Assembly (NCBI RefSeq): GCF_016428905.1
Contig: NZ_JAELTQ010000003.1
Span: forward strand, 1-64,000
Direction: 5' to 3'
Origin: Dyella sp. ASV24
GTDB taxonomy: Bacteria; Pseudomonadota; Gammaproteobacteria; Xanthomonadales; Rhodanobacteraceae
Length of the DNA stretch: 64,000 nt
Part shown: positions 25,617 to 33,311 of the stretch, in pieces
How positions within the stretch are numbered: position 1 is the stretch's first letter
How the letters are laid out: every line of letters starts with the position of its first letter
Notes under the pieces: generated by a model
What the model saw: only the letters and a program-made list of their open reading frames with translations
The model's database searches: none
Told to the model about the DNA's origin: nothing
Translations under genes and position numbers: made by a program

Positions 25617-26282
25617 ATGCGTATCACCCACAAGGCCACGTGCTTTCTCTTGATCAGTGCCAGTGTTTCATTGGCTGGTTGCGCTTCTACGCAGCCGAAG
25701 CCTTATGCCGGCATCGACTCTTCGAATTACTTGCGTCCCAACGATCAGAGCAGGCGCGGCCACGAACCGTTTGCATACAGCGCCAACGTAGACTGGAAAC
25801 GCTACGACAGTTTCATCATGGATCCCGTCACCATCTATCGGGGCTCGGACAATCAGTTCGATGCCAAGATCAGTGAGCAGGATCGTGAAGAACTTGCTGG
25901 CTACATGCAGCAGCAGTTCCTGGACAAGTTACGGCAGCGCTATACGCTGGTATCCACGCCCGGCAACGGCACGCTGCGCATTCGCGCCACGCTTACCGGC
26001 GCCAAAGGGACGACGGCCTTTCTCTCCACGTTCACGCGTATGGATGTCGGCGGTACGCCGATCAACGCCGTACAAGCCATTCGAGGGAGAGAGGGTCTGA
26101 TGACCGGGTCGGTGAGCTACGCCGTCGAAGTCTATGACGCCTCCACCGGTCGCCTGCTGAAGGCATACGTCGACAAGCAGTATCCCAATGCAATGAATAT
26201 GAAGGCGACCTTCGGCAAGCTGGGTGCGTCCCGGCGCGGCATCGACAAAGGGGCCGATAGCCTGCTTGCGGCTCTCCAATAA
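25617..26282 (+). CDS. DUF3313-like outer-membrane or periplasmic lipoprotein
   Basis: A 221-residue lipoprotein. The ATG at 25617 has AGGAA upstream and is followed by a lipoprotein signal peptide with lipobox LAGC near residue 22. The mature part (YDSFIMDPVTIYRG, EELAGYMQQQFLDKLRQRY, LRIRATLTGAKGT) resembles the DUF3313 family of lipoproteins, which has no known function. It lies downstream of the two-component system and its own PmrA-like box, followed 75 bases later by the first PqiA-like gene. A role in envelope stress response is inferred from context only. Confidence 0.75.
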   Translation: MRITHKATCFLLISASVSLAGCASTQPKPYAGIDSSNYLRPNDQSRRGHEPFAYSANVDWKRYDSFIMDPVTIYRGSDNQFDAKISEQDREELAGYMQQQFLDKLRQRYTLVSTPGNGTLRIRATLTGAKGTTAFLSTFTRMDVGGTPINAVQAIRGREGLMTGSVSYAVEVYDASTGRLLKAYVDKQYPNAMNMKATFGKLGASRRGIDKGADSLLAALQ

Positions 26283-26356
26283 GTGATGTCATCGGCGTGG
26301 CCCGCCGATGGCTGGCCCCTGCCTGCGATTCTTCCCCGCATCCGTCGTCATGGCAT

Positions 26357-27001
26357 ATGGCCGTCCTTATGAACGCTCCATCCTTCATCGTTGTCTGTAC
26401 ACGTTGCGATGCTGTGTATCGATGCCCATCGCTCGCTCACGGCCAGCTGGCCAGGTGCCGTGTGTGTGATGCGATCGTCGGGCGTTCGATGCGTCCATCC
26501 ATTGACCAATGGCTCGCCCTGACCCTGTCGACGGCCATCCTGTTTGTGCTCGCCAACATATTTCCGGTGATCAGCATCGGCGTGCAGAACTTCCAGAGCG
26601 ACGTGACCCTATGGCAGGCGACGACCTCGCTGGCGCAAGGTGTCTGGACGCCGCTGGCCATGCCGGCCACCGTCGTCGCCATTGTTGCTCCCTTTTTCCA
26701 GATGGTCTTGCTTGCGTGGGTTCTGGTCTATGCCTGGCACGGAAGAAGGGCGCCCGGGTTTCGTCTACTGATGAAGTTTCTTCTGGTCGTGCAGCCTTGG
26801 AGCATGGCTGAGGTTGCCTTCCTCGGCGTGGTCATCGCCTGTATCAAGTTGTCGAGCCTGGCCCAGGTGACGTTGGGTGCAGGCAGTTGGACCATGCTGG
26901 GGTCGGTGTGTCTGGCCGCGCTCGCCACCAAGCGTGACGTGCGCTGGCTGTGGGACGCCACCGACGCAAAGTCGACGAACGCTTTGGTCGGCGCGTCATG
27001 A
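26357..27001 (+). CDS. PqiA-like inner-membrane protein, first half-size unit
   Basis: A 214-residue protein corresponding to one half of PqiA. It opens with a zinc-ribbon-like pair of CxxC motifs (CTRC at about 14 and CRVC at about 35), then four membrane segments, including LALTLSTAILFVLANIFPVI. PqiA partners an MCE-domain protein PqiB to move lipids across the envelope, but no MCE gene is visible here. ATG at 26369 is an alternative start. Its stop overlaps the next small gene by four bases (ATGA). Confidence 0.82.
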   Translation: MAVLMNAPSFIVVCTRCDAVYRCPSLAHGQLARCRVCDAIVGRSMRPSIDQWLALTLSTAILFVLANIFPVISIGVQNFQSDVTLWQATTSLAQGVWTPLAMPATVVAIVAPFFQMVLLAWVLVYAWHGRRAPGFRLLMKFLLVVQPWSMAEVAFLGVVIACIKLSSLAQVTLGAGSWTMLGSVCLAALATKRDVRWLWDATDAKSTNALVGAS

Positions 27002-27267
27002 AGGTGACCTTGACGCATAGCGCCCTGGATGGGGAGCACTTTGTTTCCGCCGATAGTTTTGGCGTGACCAGAGGGCGGGCGATAGCTCATCGCGGCCTGT
27101 GCAGACTGCGTTCGCTCCTCGTCGCATGCCTGTCCGTGCTGGCGGAGGCCTCACTTGGATTCGGTACATGGCATGTACTGTTGGCGATGGGCGAGGGTGG
27201 CTTCGTCGCCATGCGCAATATCCGGCAGGCGGCAACGTCCCGTTGCATCGAGGACGCCAATCCGTGA
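26998..27267 (+). CDS. Small uncharacterised protein between two PqiA-like genes
   Basis: An 89-residue open frame joined to both neighbours by four-base stop/start overlaps (ATGA at 26998 and GTGA at 27264). This layout argues that it is translated. It has one moderately hydrophobic helix (LRSLLVACLSVLAEASLGFG, residues about 33-52) and little else recognisable. It could be a small membrane partner of the PqiA-like pair. Alternatively it is a remnant of a longer PqiA linker. The family is unknown to me. Confidence 0.5.
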   Translation: MKVTLTHSALDGEHFVSADSFGVTRGRAIAHRGLCRLRSLLVACLSVLAEASLGFGTWHVLLAMGEGGFVAMRNIRQAATSRCIEDANP

Positions 27268-27899
27268 ATACGCAACCAAGGGCGCATCAGATAGGCATCA
27301 TCGAGTGCCATGTATGCAGCCTGGTCCTAAGTTTGCCGGGCGACCGGCACGATGCGGCGTGCCCACGCTGTAGAGCGCATCTTTATCGCAGGAAACGCTA
27401 CAGCCTGGCGCGGGCATGGCTGTTATTGGTGATGGCGTTGCTGCTCTATGTGCCGGCGAACCTTTTGCCCGTGATGAAGATCCACGTTCTCGGCCAGGGC
27501 GAGCAACCGCTTACCATTATCGGCGGAGTCCTGGACCTCTGGCGCGACGGTGCTTACGACGTTGCGTTTGTCGTGTTTGTCGCCAGCGTTGCTTTGCCGT
27601 GCGCCAAGTTCGTTGCATTGACAGGTTTGTTGCTATCCGTGCAGTGGCGAACCAGGCAGGCCCGTTCTGGGCGGGCGAGGCTTCACGGGCTTCTGGAACT
27701 CATTGGATACTGGTCCATGCTCGATGTGCTGGTCGTGGGCATTCTGGCTAGCCTGGTGCAGTTTCAGGGGCTGGGCGAGATCGAGCCGGGTGCGGGCATA
27801 TTTCTCTTCGGCACTTCGGTGATCCTGACTGTCTTTGCTGCGCACAGCTTTGACGCGCGACTTATCTGGGACGTCGTCGACGCGCCATCGAATCTTTAG
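27264..27899 (+). CDS. PqiA-like inner-membrane protein, second half-size unit
   Basis: A 211-residue protein forming the second PqiA half. The GTG at 27264 overlaps the preceding stop and places the zinc-ribbon motifs CHVC and CPRC within the first 40 residues. Four membrane segments follow, including the family signature YVPANLLPVMKI near residue 65. With the first unit it reconstitutes the two-domain layout of PqiA as separate chains. The open frame upstream of 27264 overlaps the small gene and is not used. Confidence 0.82.
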   Translation: MNTQPRAHQIGIIECHVCSLVLSLPGDRHDAACPRCRAHLYRRKRYSLARAWLLLVMALLLYVPANLLPVMKIHVLGQGEQPLTIIGGVLDLWRDGAYDVAFVVFVASVALPCAKFVALTGLLLSVQWRTRQARSGRARLHGLLELIGYWSMLDVLVVGILASLVQFQGLGEIEPGAGIFLFGTSVILTVFAAHSFDARLIWDVVDAPSNL

Positions 27900-27979
27900 C
27901 GGGCGTAGATCTCCCACGTTTACTGCGCCTCGCCATGAAGGGGCGTCGCCACATGCTAGGGACGCCTTCCGTTGCGCGC

Positions 27980-27996
27980 GTTAATCAGATCCTAAA
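27980..27996 (+). promoter_or_regulatory. PmrA/QseB-box-like direct repeat, site 3
   Basis: GTTAAT-CAGAT-CCTAAA, with the same half-sites and spacing as sites 1 and 2. It lies 113 bases before the small lipoprotein gene at 28109, making it a likely member of the same regulon. Confidence 0.65.
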
Positions 27997-28108
27997 ACGG
28001 GCCGTGCATTCTGACTTCGCCATCGCCGGGCAGGCCAGCCGTCGGTATGCGCAGCCCTTCTCCTCATGGCCGCTTGTGGCGGCCAAGAATCAACGGAAAT
28101 CAGTAACG

Positions 28109-28267
28109 ATGAACAAGCTTATATGGCTCGGCCTGGCATGCGTGGTTCTGCTCAATGGATGCATTACGGTCGATCATCGCGACGATCATCGTGATCACCG
28201 GCGCGAACGTTATGACGAGTGCCGTCGCAATCACGATGCGCGATATTGCAATGACTGGCGATCGTGA
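28109..28267 (+). CDS. Small His/Asp/Arg-rich lipoprotein
   Basis: A 52-residue protein. The ATG at 28109 gives a lipoprotein signal (MNKLIWLGLACVVLLNGC, with Cys18 as the lipidation site). The mature part is only 35 residues and very rich in His, Asp and Arg (TVDHRDDHRDHRRERYDEC), with two more cysteines. Such a tail could bind metal ions. A PmrA-like box upstream suggests control by the nearby two-component system. I do not recognise the family. Confidence 0.65.
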   Translation: MNKLIWLGLACVVLLNGCITVDHRDDHRDHRRERYDECRRNHDARYCNDWRS

Positions 28268-28286
28268 CGGGAATGACTCGCTGACG

Positions 28287-29267
28287 CTACAAGAGTGAAA
28301 CTGCCCGCTCTTTCTTGACGCAAGCGACGGCATTGTGAGGATGAAGGCTTTCCTGATGCACGATGCGTACGTGAAAGTCCGCGATGCTTGCCTCGGCGTC
28401 TAGCGCCCGCTGAATTCGCCGCGCCGCATCCTCGCAAAACATCAGGTTGCTGCCATTGGCCAGTGCAAAGGCTTGCTCGTCCTGCCGCTTGACGATCGTC
28501 TGCACAGGTGTGCCAAGCGAAGCCTCAACGCGATCGACGAGCGCAGCCACATCCCATGCTGTGCACTGATTCAGTCGGGTCCATACGTAGGCGATGCTGC
28601 GTTGTGCATGGGGTGTGGCAGGCACTCCCTGTTCGCTGTCCAGCCAGGCAGACGCTGCATCGCGGGTCACCTGGGGTTGTGAAGAGAAGCGCTGTTCGAA
28701 GTGCTGCTGGATGACTTGCCGCGCGAGTGCCGCGGACGCGGGACAGGTAGAAGAGTAGGCGATCTCGGTGGCTACCGTGATATCGAGGCCGCGTTCGTCC
28801 AGGGTTCCTTCGATGGTGACAGGGTAGACGCGCCACCCGTGGAGATCGCTGCGCAATGCCTTGCGGCGTAGTGCCTGGTCGAAACGCAGGCGGATACGAG
28901 CGCGGTTGGCAAGTTCCTCGTGCGATTGCAGAAAGGCGCGTAACAGCTGCTCCAGTGTGCGGGCATTGAGCGGTGTATCGCCAAGGTGCTGGTCAATGAG
29001 ACGGTACAGGCGCGACATGTGGATGCCGCGCTGATCGCTTCGGACAAGATTGACGAAGGCGTCGACACGGCCAATGACCTGTTGTGGCGAATCATGGCCA
29101 GCGGCAATGCGCATGGGCATGAGGATGTCCTCCATGCCAACCCACGCCAGTGGTCCGCTGGACACGGGCTCGGCATGGACGTCGGGCATGAGGGAGAGCG
29201 GTTCGGCGATCTGCTTCACGTTGACCTTGGTGACATGGGGTGATGCGTCAGTGGTGTGGAGCGCCAC
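28287..29267 (-). CDS. folE2: GTP cyclohydrolase FolE2 (type IB)
   Basis: A 326-residue enzyme that converts GTP to 7,8-dihydroneopterin triphosphate for folate or queuosine synthesis. FolE2 works without an obligatory zinc ion and is often made under zinc starvation. Family landmarks are the N-terminal MPDVHAEPVSSGPLAWVG, GIHMSRLYRL (residue about 82) and the active-site region SSTCPASAALARQ near 173. The GTG start at 29267 overlaps the end of the peptidase gene by 20 bases, so it is the last gene of the sigma-factor operon. A later start near Met27 is possible. No Zur box was recognised nearby. The coupling to an ECF sigma operon is unusual. Confidence 0.88.
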   Translation of the reverse strand: MALHTTDASPHVTKVNVKQIAEPLSLMPDVHAEPVSSGPLAWVGMEDILMPMRIAAGHDSPQQVIGRVDAFVNLVRSDQRGIHMSRLYRLIDQHLGDTPLNARTLEQLLRAFLQSHEELANRARIRLRFDQALRRKALRSDLHGWRVYPVTIEGTLDERGLDITVATEIAYSSTCPASAALARQVIQQHFEQRFSSQPQVTRDAASAWLDSEQGVPATPHAQRSIAYVWTRLNQCTAWDVAALVDRVEASLGTPVQTIVKRQDEQAFALANGSNLMFCEDAARRIQRALDAEASIADFHVRIVHQESLHPHNAVACVKKERAVSLL

Positions 29268-30555
29268 GGTTCTGGTTCAGCGCGCTGACCGCCGCTGCGG
29301 CGTCGACTTGTTGCGCGCCATCCACCACTTTGCTGCTGCGCAAGAGCAGGTCGTGGGCATCGTGGGCATCGAGGTTCGGAGAGAGCGCGAGCAACAACGC
29401 AACGATGCCGCTCACGTGCGCGGCAGCCATGGACGAACCGGAAGTGAAGTCGTACCCGCCGCCTGGCTGGGTTGTCAGGATGTCGTTGCCTGGTGCACTG
29501 AGCACGCCGGCGGGCGCGGGGGAGGCATTGCTGACACGCACCACGAGTACGCCGGGTGCGCTGTCGGGGAATCCCGCGTGGCTTCCATCGGGCGGCATGG
29601 CCGCAACAATGATGCGTTGTTGCCCCAGCAACTGCTTTAGCAGTCTGTCCAGCAAGGGGTCGGGTGGTCCACCCAGGCTGAGGTTGATGACGCGTGCATC
29701 GGTATCGAGGATCGCGGCCAGGGCTTTGGCGAGCGTAAACGAATTGCAGTGCGCACCATCGGGGCTGTTGGCGGGATACCAGCAAGCCTTGTACACGCTG
29801 ATGACGGCGCGAGGAGCTATGCCGACGATGCCGACATGGTTGTCGCCGATGGCGCCGATGATGCCGGCAACCTCGGTGCCATGCGGGTCACGATTGAACG
29901 CCGGGGCATTGCTGTCGACTTCGTTACTGGTGTCGTGAATGCGGCCCTGCAGATCGGGGTGCGAAGTGTCGACCCCGGTATCGACTATGGCGATGTGCAC
30001 GCGATCGCCCTGGCTCACGTTGTGCGCCAGGGCGGCATCCGTTTCGACGAAGCCGCGTTGCAGGTTGGCGTAGGGGTCGTTGTATGCGTGTGCGGTGCTC
30101 TGCGCCTGCGAATACACGCTGTAATCCTGCAGCGGTTGCGCCAGTGCGACGCGGTCGTCCTTGGCCAGTACCGAGAGCAGCTCGTCGCGTGTCATGCCGG
30201 GTGGCGGCTCGAGCACGATGCAGTACAGGTTCAGCGCCTTGATGGGCCAGCCGACCACCTCATGCCATCCGTAGTGCTGCCGCATGGCCTGCAGCTCTGA
30301 AACGGCGCGCTGTCCTGCGCCGTAGTTCGCCGTAGGGACATACCCGAGCATGGTGGAGCCCGCGTGCGTGGGTGGCGGGTCCTGGGGGTTGGCGACGGCG
30401 AGCACAATGTCGCGCTCGCTGTTCATCGCGGTGACAGCACCGCTATTGGCAATGGTTTGATCGACCGCTGCACCCGTGGGCGGATCCGGGCGTAAAGGCG
30501 CACAGGCCCCCAGCAGGCTGGTGGCGAACAGGAGCAGCAGTGCGGCGTGCTTCAT
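29248..30555 (-). CDS. Subtilisin-like (S8) serine peptidase, lipoprotein
   Basis: A 435-residue envelope protease. A lipoprotein signal ends at Cys18 (LLGAC). A prodomain-like segment (residues about 85-145, LYCIVLEPPPGMTRDELL) precedes the catalytic domain. The triad is D192 in IVDTGVD, H225 in DPHGTEVAG and S375 in TSGSSMAAAHVSG. The oxyanion-hole Asn usually seen in an AAGN motif is not evident: that place reads IVAAMPPDGSHAG. Its start overlaps the anti-sigma stop by four bases. Together with the anti-sigma factor it may form a sensing or cleavage pair. Confidence 0.87.
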   Translation of the reverse strand: MKHAALLLLFATSLLGACAPLRPDPPTGAAVDQTIANSGAVTAMNSERDIVLAVANPQDPPPTHAGSTMLGYVPTANYGAGQRAVSELQAMRQHYGWHEVVGWPIKALNLYCIVLEPPPGMTRDELLSVLAKDDRVALAQPLQDYSVYSQAQSTAHAYNDPYANLQRGFVETDAALAHNVSQGDRVHIAIVDTGVDTSHPDLQGRIHDTSNEVDSNAPAFNRDPHGTEVAGIIGAIGDNHVGIVGIAPRAVISVYKACWYPANSPDGAHCNSFTLAKALAAILDTDARVINLSLGGPPDPLLDRLLKQLLGQQRIIVAAMPPDGSHAGFPDSAPGVLVVRVSNASPAPAGVLSAPGNDILTTQPGGGYDFTSGSSMAAAHVSGIVALLLALSPNLDAHDAHDLLLRSSKVVDGAQQVDAAAAVSALNQNRGAPHH

Positions 30556-31187
30556 GGGCTGGCGGCGACAGGCTCGGCGAGGCGGATGCCATGCGTGGTG
30601 CGTAATTGTTGAAGGGCCACCTCTGCCGTGGACGTATGTGTAGGCATCACGGTGTAGGCGCCGACGTCGTTGGGGCCATTGACCACCTCAAGCTGCAATG
30701 AGTGCAGCAAGGTGTTCCAGTCGGCGAGCTTCATGTTCGTATCGGGAACCACGCGGATGGCGCCAGGCGCGATTTGTTGGGCCGGGCTGCTCAATGTGCG
30801 GTAAGGCGAGCGGCCGCTGTCGGACGACCAGAGTTCCACACCGAGGATGCCTATGCCCACGGCCTGCACCAGCACGGCAGCCACCAATGCGCGGGTGAGC
30901 CAGGCACTCACGCGCGCACGAGGTGCTGCCTCATCGGTTTCATCGGCGTCGATGCGCCCCATCAGTCGCTTGAGGCCGGCCTCAGGGTCGAGTTGGATGC
31001 CCGTGGGCAGGCTCAGTGCAAGGCGCAACCGGCTCTGTTGAGCGAACTCCTCGCGACAGGCTTCGCAGCGCGCAAGGTGGTCGGTGAGCCAGGCGCTTTG
31101 CTCCTGGGGAGCACTATCCTGCAAGACCCAGGGCATGGCGTCCCACGCCCGGGCACAATCCTGGTCGGTATCTTTCGTCGACTTCAT
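30552..31187 (-). CDS. Anti-sigma factor with zinc-binding (ZAS) domain
   Basis: A 211-residue single-pass inner-membrane protein. The ATG at 31187 overlaps the sigma-factor stop by four bases. The cytoplasmic part carries the zinc anti-sigma motif H37-x3-C41-x2-C44 (DHLARCEACREE). One membrane segment spans about 98-120. The periplasmic C-terminus (145-211) reads LADWNTLLHSLQLEVVNGP then GAYTVMPTHTSTAEVALQQL and IRLAEPVA. This looks like the prodomain of the neighbouring peptidase. It should hold the sigma factor inactive until a signal breaks the complex. Confidence 0.85.
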   Translation of the reverse strand: MKSTKDTDQDCARAWDAMPWVLQDSAPQEQSAWLTDHLARCEACREEFAQQSRLRLALSLPTGIQLDPEAGLKRLMGRIDADETDEAAPRARVSAWLTRALVAAVLVQAVGIGILGVELWSSDSGRSPYRTLSSPAQQIAPGAIRVVPDTNMKLADWNTLLHSLQLEVVNGPNDVGAYTVMPTHTSTAEVALQQLRTTHGIRLAEPVAASP

Positions 31188-31771
31188 GGCACGCGGTTCT
31201 CTTTGGGCGTGATCGGGTCGCCAGCCAGTGCTGGCAAGATGTTGCGCAGTTTCACCCTGGCGTGGAACAGGCGCGCCTTCACGGTGCCGACCGGGCATTG
31301 CATGATGGTCGCGACATCGTCCAGCGTGTGTCCCACGCCATAAACCAGTTCCACCACCACGCGTTGATCGGCCGACAGGCGCTCCATGGCCTTGCCTAGC
31401 CAGTCACGCAGCTCGCGATCCTCGCCGGGGTCAAAAGCCGGGGTGCGATCTTCGGGCAGTCCTTCGTCATCTACCGGCTCATCGCCGCGCTGTCGTAGCG
31501 CCTTCAGGCCACAGCGGTAGGTAATGCCGATGATCCAGGTCGATACGCGCGAGTCGCCGTTGAAGGAGCCGGCCTTCTGCCACACGATCCAGAAGCAGTC
31601 GTTGATGACTTCCTCGATGACATCGTTTCGGCGGGTAAGGCGAGACAGAAACCGGCAGAGCCGGCCGTGATAGGCGCGGTACAGCGTGGCCAGCGCGGCA
31701 CGGTCTCCCGTCGCCATGCGCTGGAGCAGCAGGCGGTCCGTCTCGTCGGCATCGATATCGGCGTCTTTCAT
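31184..31771 (-). CDS. ECF (RpoE-like) sigma factor
   Basis: A 195-residue extracytoplasmic-function sigma factor. Region 2 spans about residues 25-95 (LYRAYHGRLCRFLSRL, VINDCFWIVWQKAGSF, VSTWIIGITYRCGLK) and region 4 about 125-180 (RLSADQRVVVELVYGVGHTL, VGTVKARLFHARVKLR). An acidic linker joins them. It leads the overlapping operon with anti-sigma factor, peptidase and FolE2, and is likely self-regulated as in other ECF systems. Confidence 0.92.
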   Translation of the reverse strand: MKDADIDADETDRLLLQRMATGDRAALATLYRAYHGRLCRFLSRLTRRNDVIEEVINDCFWIVWQKAGSFNGDSRVSTWIIGITYRCGLKALRQRGDEPVDDEGLPEDRTPAFDPGEDRELRDWLGKAMERLSADQRVVVELVYGVGHTLDDVATIMQCPVGTVKARLFHARVKLRNILPALAGDPITPKENRVP

Positions 31772-31912
31772 GGCTGAGGCGAAGGCAGGGTGTTACCCGG
31801 TAGGTGCCCGAAAAGGCCGAAATGGTTGCATCAAGGGCGCGCCGACCTATTCAGCGCGGGGGTGACCGGCTCTGCTTGCCGGCCGCGTTGAATTGACCAA
31901 AGCGTCCCTGGG

Positions 31913-32701
31913 TCAGAACGACCACGAGATCGTCGCGACCCAGGGCGACGCGGCCAGGTTGTCCTGGCGCAGGGTCGCGTCGACGAAGACACGATCCACT
32001 TCCACGCGCCACGGCCCCTGGCCCCAGAGCAGCCCCAAGTGTCCGTACCCATAGGAGTTTACGCGGTTGCCATTGCGATAGCGGTGAGCGCCGTATTCAT
32101 CGTCGTACACGCGGTAATAAGGTACTTGTGCCTGGGCATAGCCGGCGCCCGCGGACACGGAGAAATGAAAGGGGAGCGGCCAGTGAACATCCAGGTCGGC
32201 GGCGCCGCGCAGCCGGTGGTCGTCGCCGCCCGTGGGGGCCAGGGCGGCGACACCCAGGGTGAGGACATCGCGGTAGATCCAGTTGGCGCTGCCTTCGGCG
32301 CGGTTGAAGGCCCCATTTCCGCGGCCGGGGTAATCGTAATAGGACAGGCCGGCGACGAATTGCCAGTCCGGCGCAATCTGCCAGGCGCGGGAGGCCTGGG
32401 CGAACGCTTCGGCGAGTGGGGTCGCATTGCGGGCTTCCGTACTGGCGGCGACGCCGAGCGACCAGCCCGACGGGAGTGTCCAGGATGCCGCCCCCTGCAG
32501 AATGGCCGTGTCAGGGGTAATGGCCAGGCCTCGGTCCACCAGCTGCGAGCTCAGTGCGACGGTGCCGCTCACATTTCCCGACTGCGCGCACGCGGACCAC
32601 GGTATGCAGGCGCATGCGAGCCAGGTCAACAGCACGATAGCGGGCTGATGCCGCCGGTACGTGTCGACGCGGGCAGGTGGCTGGTCGGTGCCTTGTTTCA
32701 T
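31913..32701 (-). CDS. Outer-membrane beta-barrel protein (TIGR02001-like)
   Basis: A 262-residue exported protein. The ATG at 32701 gives a signal peptide with hydrophobic core PAIVLLTWLACACIPWSACA. The mature part shows alternating strands rich in aromatic and Gly residues, begins with GNVSGTVALSSQLVDRGLAI and ends in a terminal Phe (VATISWSF). The opening resembles the TIGR02001 family of outer-membrane proteins. It may form a small channel. It stands alone between the sigma operon and the cytochrome genes; an earlier start at 32761 is possible. Confidence 0.68.
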   Translation of the reverse strand: MKQGTDQPPARVDTYRRHQPAIVLLTWLACACIPWSACAQSGNVSGTVALSSQLVDRGLAITPDTAILQGAASWTLPSGWSLGVAASTEARNATPLAEAFAQASRAWQIAPDWQFVAGLSYYDYPGRGNGAFNRAEGSANWIYRDVLTLGVAALAPTGGDDHRLRGAADLDVHWPLPFHFSVSAGAGYAQAQVPYYRVYDDEYGAHRYRNGNRVNSYGYGHLGLLWGQGPWRVEVDRVFVDATLRQDNLAASPWVATISWSF

Positions 32702-32882
32702 CGGCGCCCCGGTATGGAGACATCCACGCGAAGCGGAGCGGAAAACACCGCGGGCGGACATGGCCGGTTACTGCTGGCAGGAGCATCGCCGTGCAACATC
32801 GGCCCCAGGATTGATCCGCATCGGTGCCGCCCTAGGTTAGTGGGCGGAAAGACCTGTGTATACGTGGACGTCCTTCCGCGCA

Positions 32883-33311
32883 TCAATGGTTCGACTGCAG
32901 GTAGGCGATCAGGTCATCGAGTTGCCCGGCATCGTCGAGCCCCGAGTACTTCATCTTGGTTCCGGGGTTGGCCTGTTTGGCGGGCTGCGACAGGTACCAG
33001 TGCAGCTTGTCTTCGGTCCATGTCCAGTCGGCGCTTTTGAGTGCATCCGAATAGCTATAGTCCGTCAGGTTGCCGGCGTGGCGCCCCACGATGCCGAACA
33101 GGCTGGGGCCCTTTTTGTTGTGACCTTGCCGGGTGGTATGGCATTCGGCGCATTCCTGCTTGAATACATTCGCTCCCGCGCTGGCATCCCCGGCCAGTGT
33201 GGGCTGGGCGCCTGCTCCGCAGAACAGCATCATCGTCATCAAGGCGCTGCGCGCCGCTCTCCCCAGCTTGGGTGTAGTCACGTCCAGGCTCCAGCAGGTG
33301 TCAGAACGCAA
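32883..33311 (-). CDS. Class I cytochrome c
   Basis: A 142-residue periplasmic electron carrier. A signal peptide ends near residue 40 (PTLAGDAS). The haem site is CAECH at residues 54-58 and the likely methionine ligand is in PGTKMKYSGL. The fold and length match cytochrome c2/c550. Its start overlaps the preceding haem-binding outer-membrane gene by 11 bases, so it is the last gene of the unit b561 - haem porin - cytochrome c. Confidence 0.88.
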   Translation of the reverse strand: MRSDTCWSLDVTTPKLGRAARSALMTMMLFCGAGAQPTLAGDASAGANVFKQECAECHTTRQGHNKKGPSLFGIVGRHAGNLTDYSYSDALKSADWTWTEDKLHWYLSQPAKQANPGTKMKYSGLDDAGQLDDLIAYLQSNH

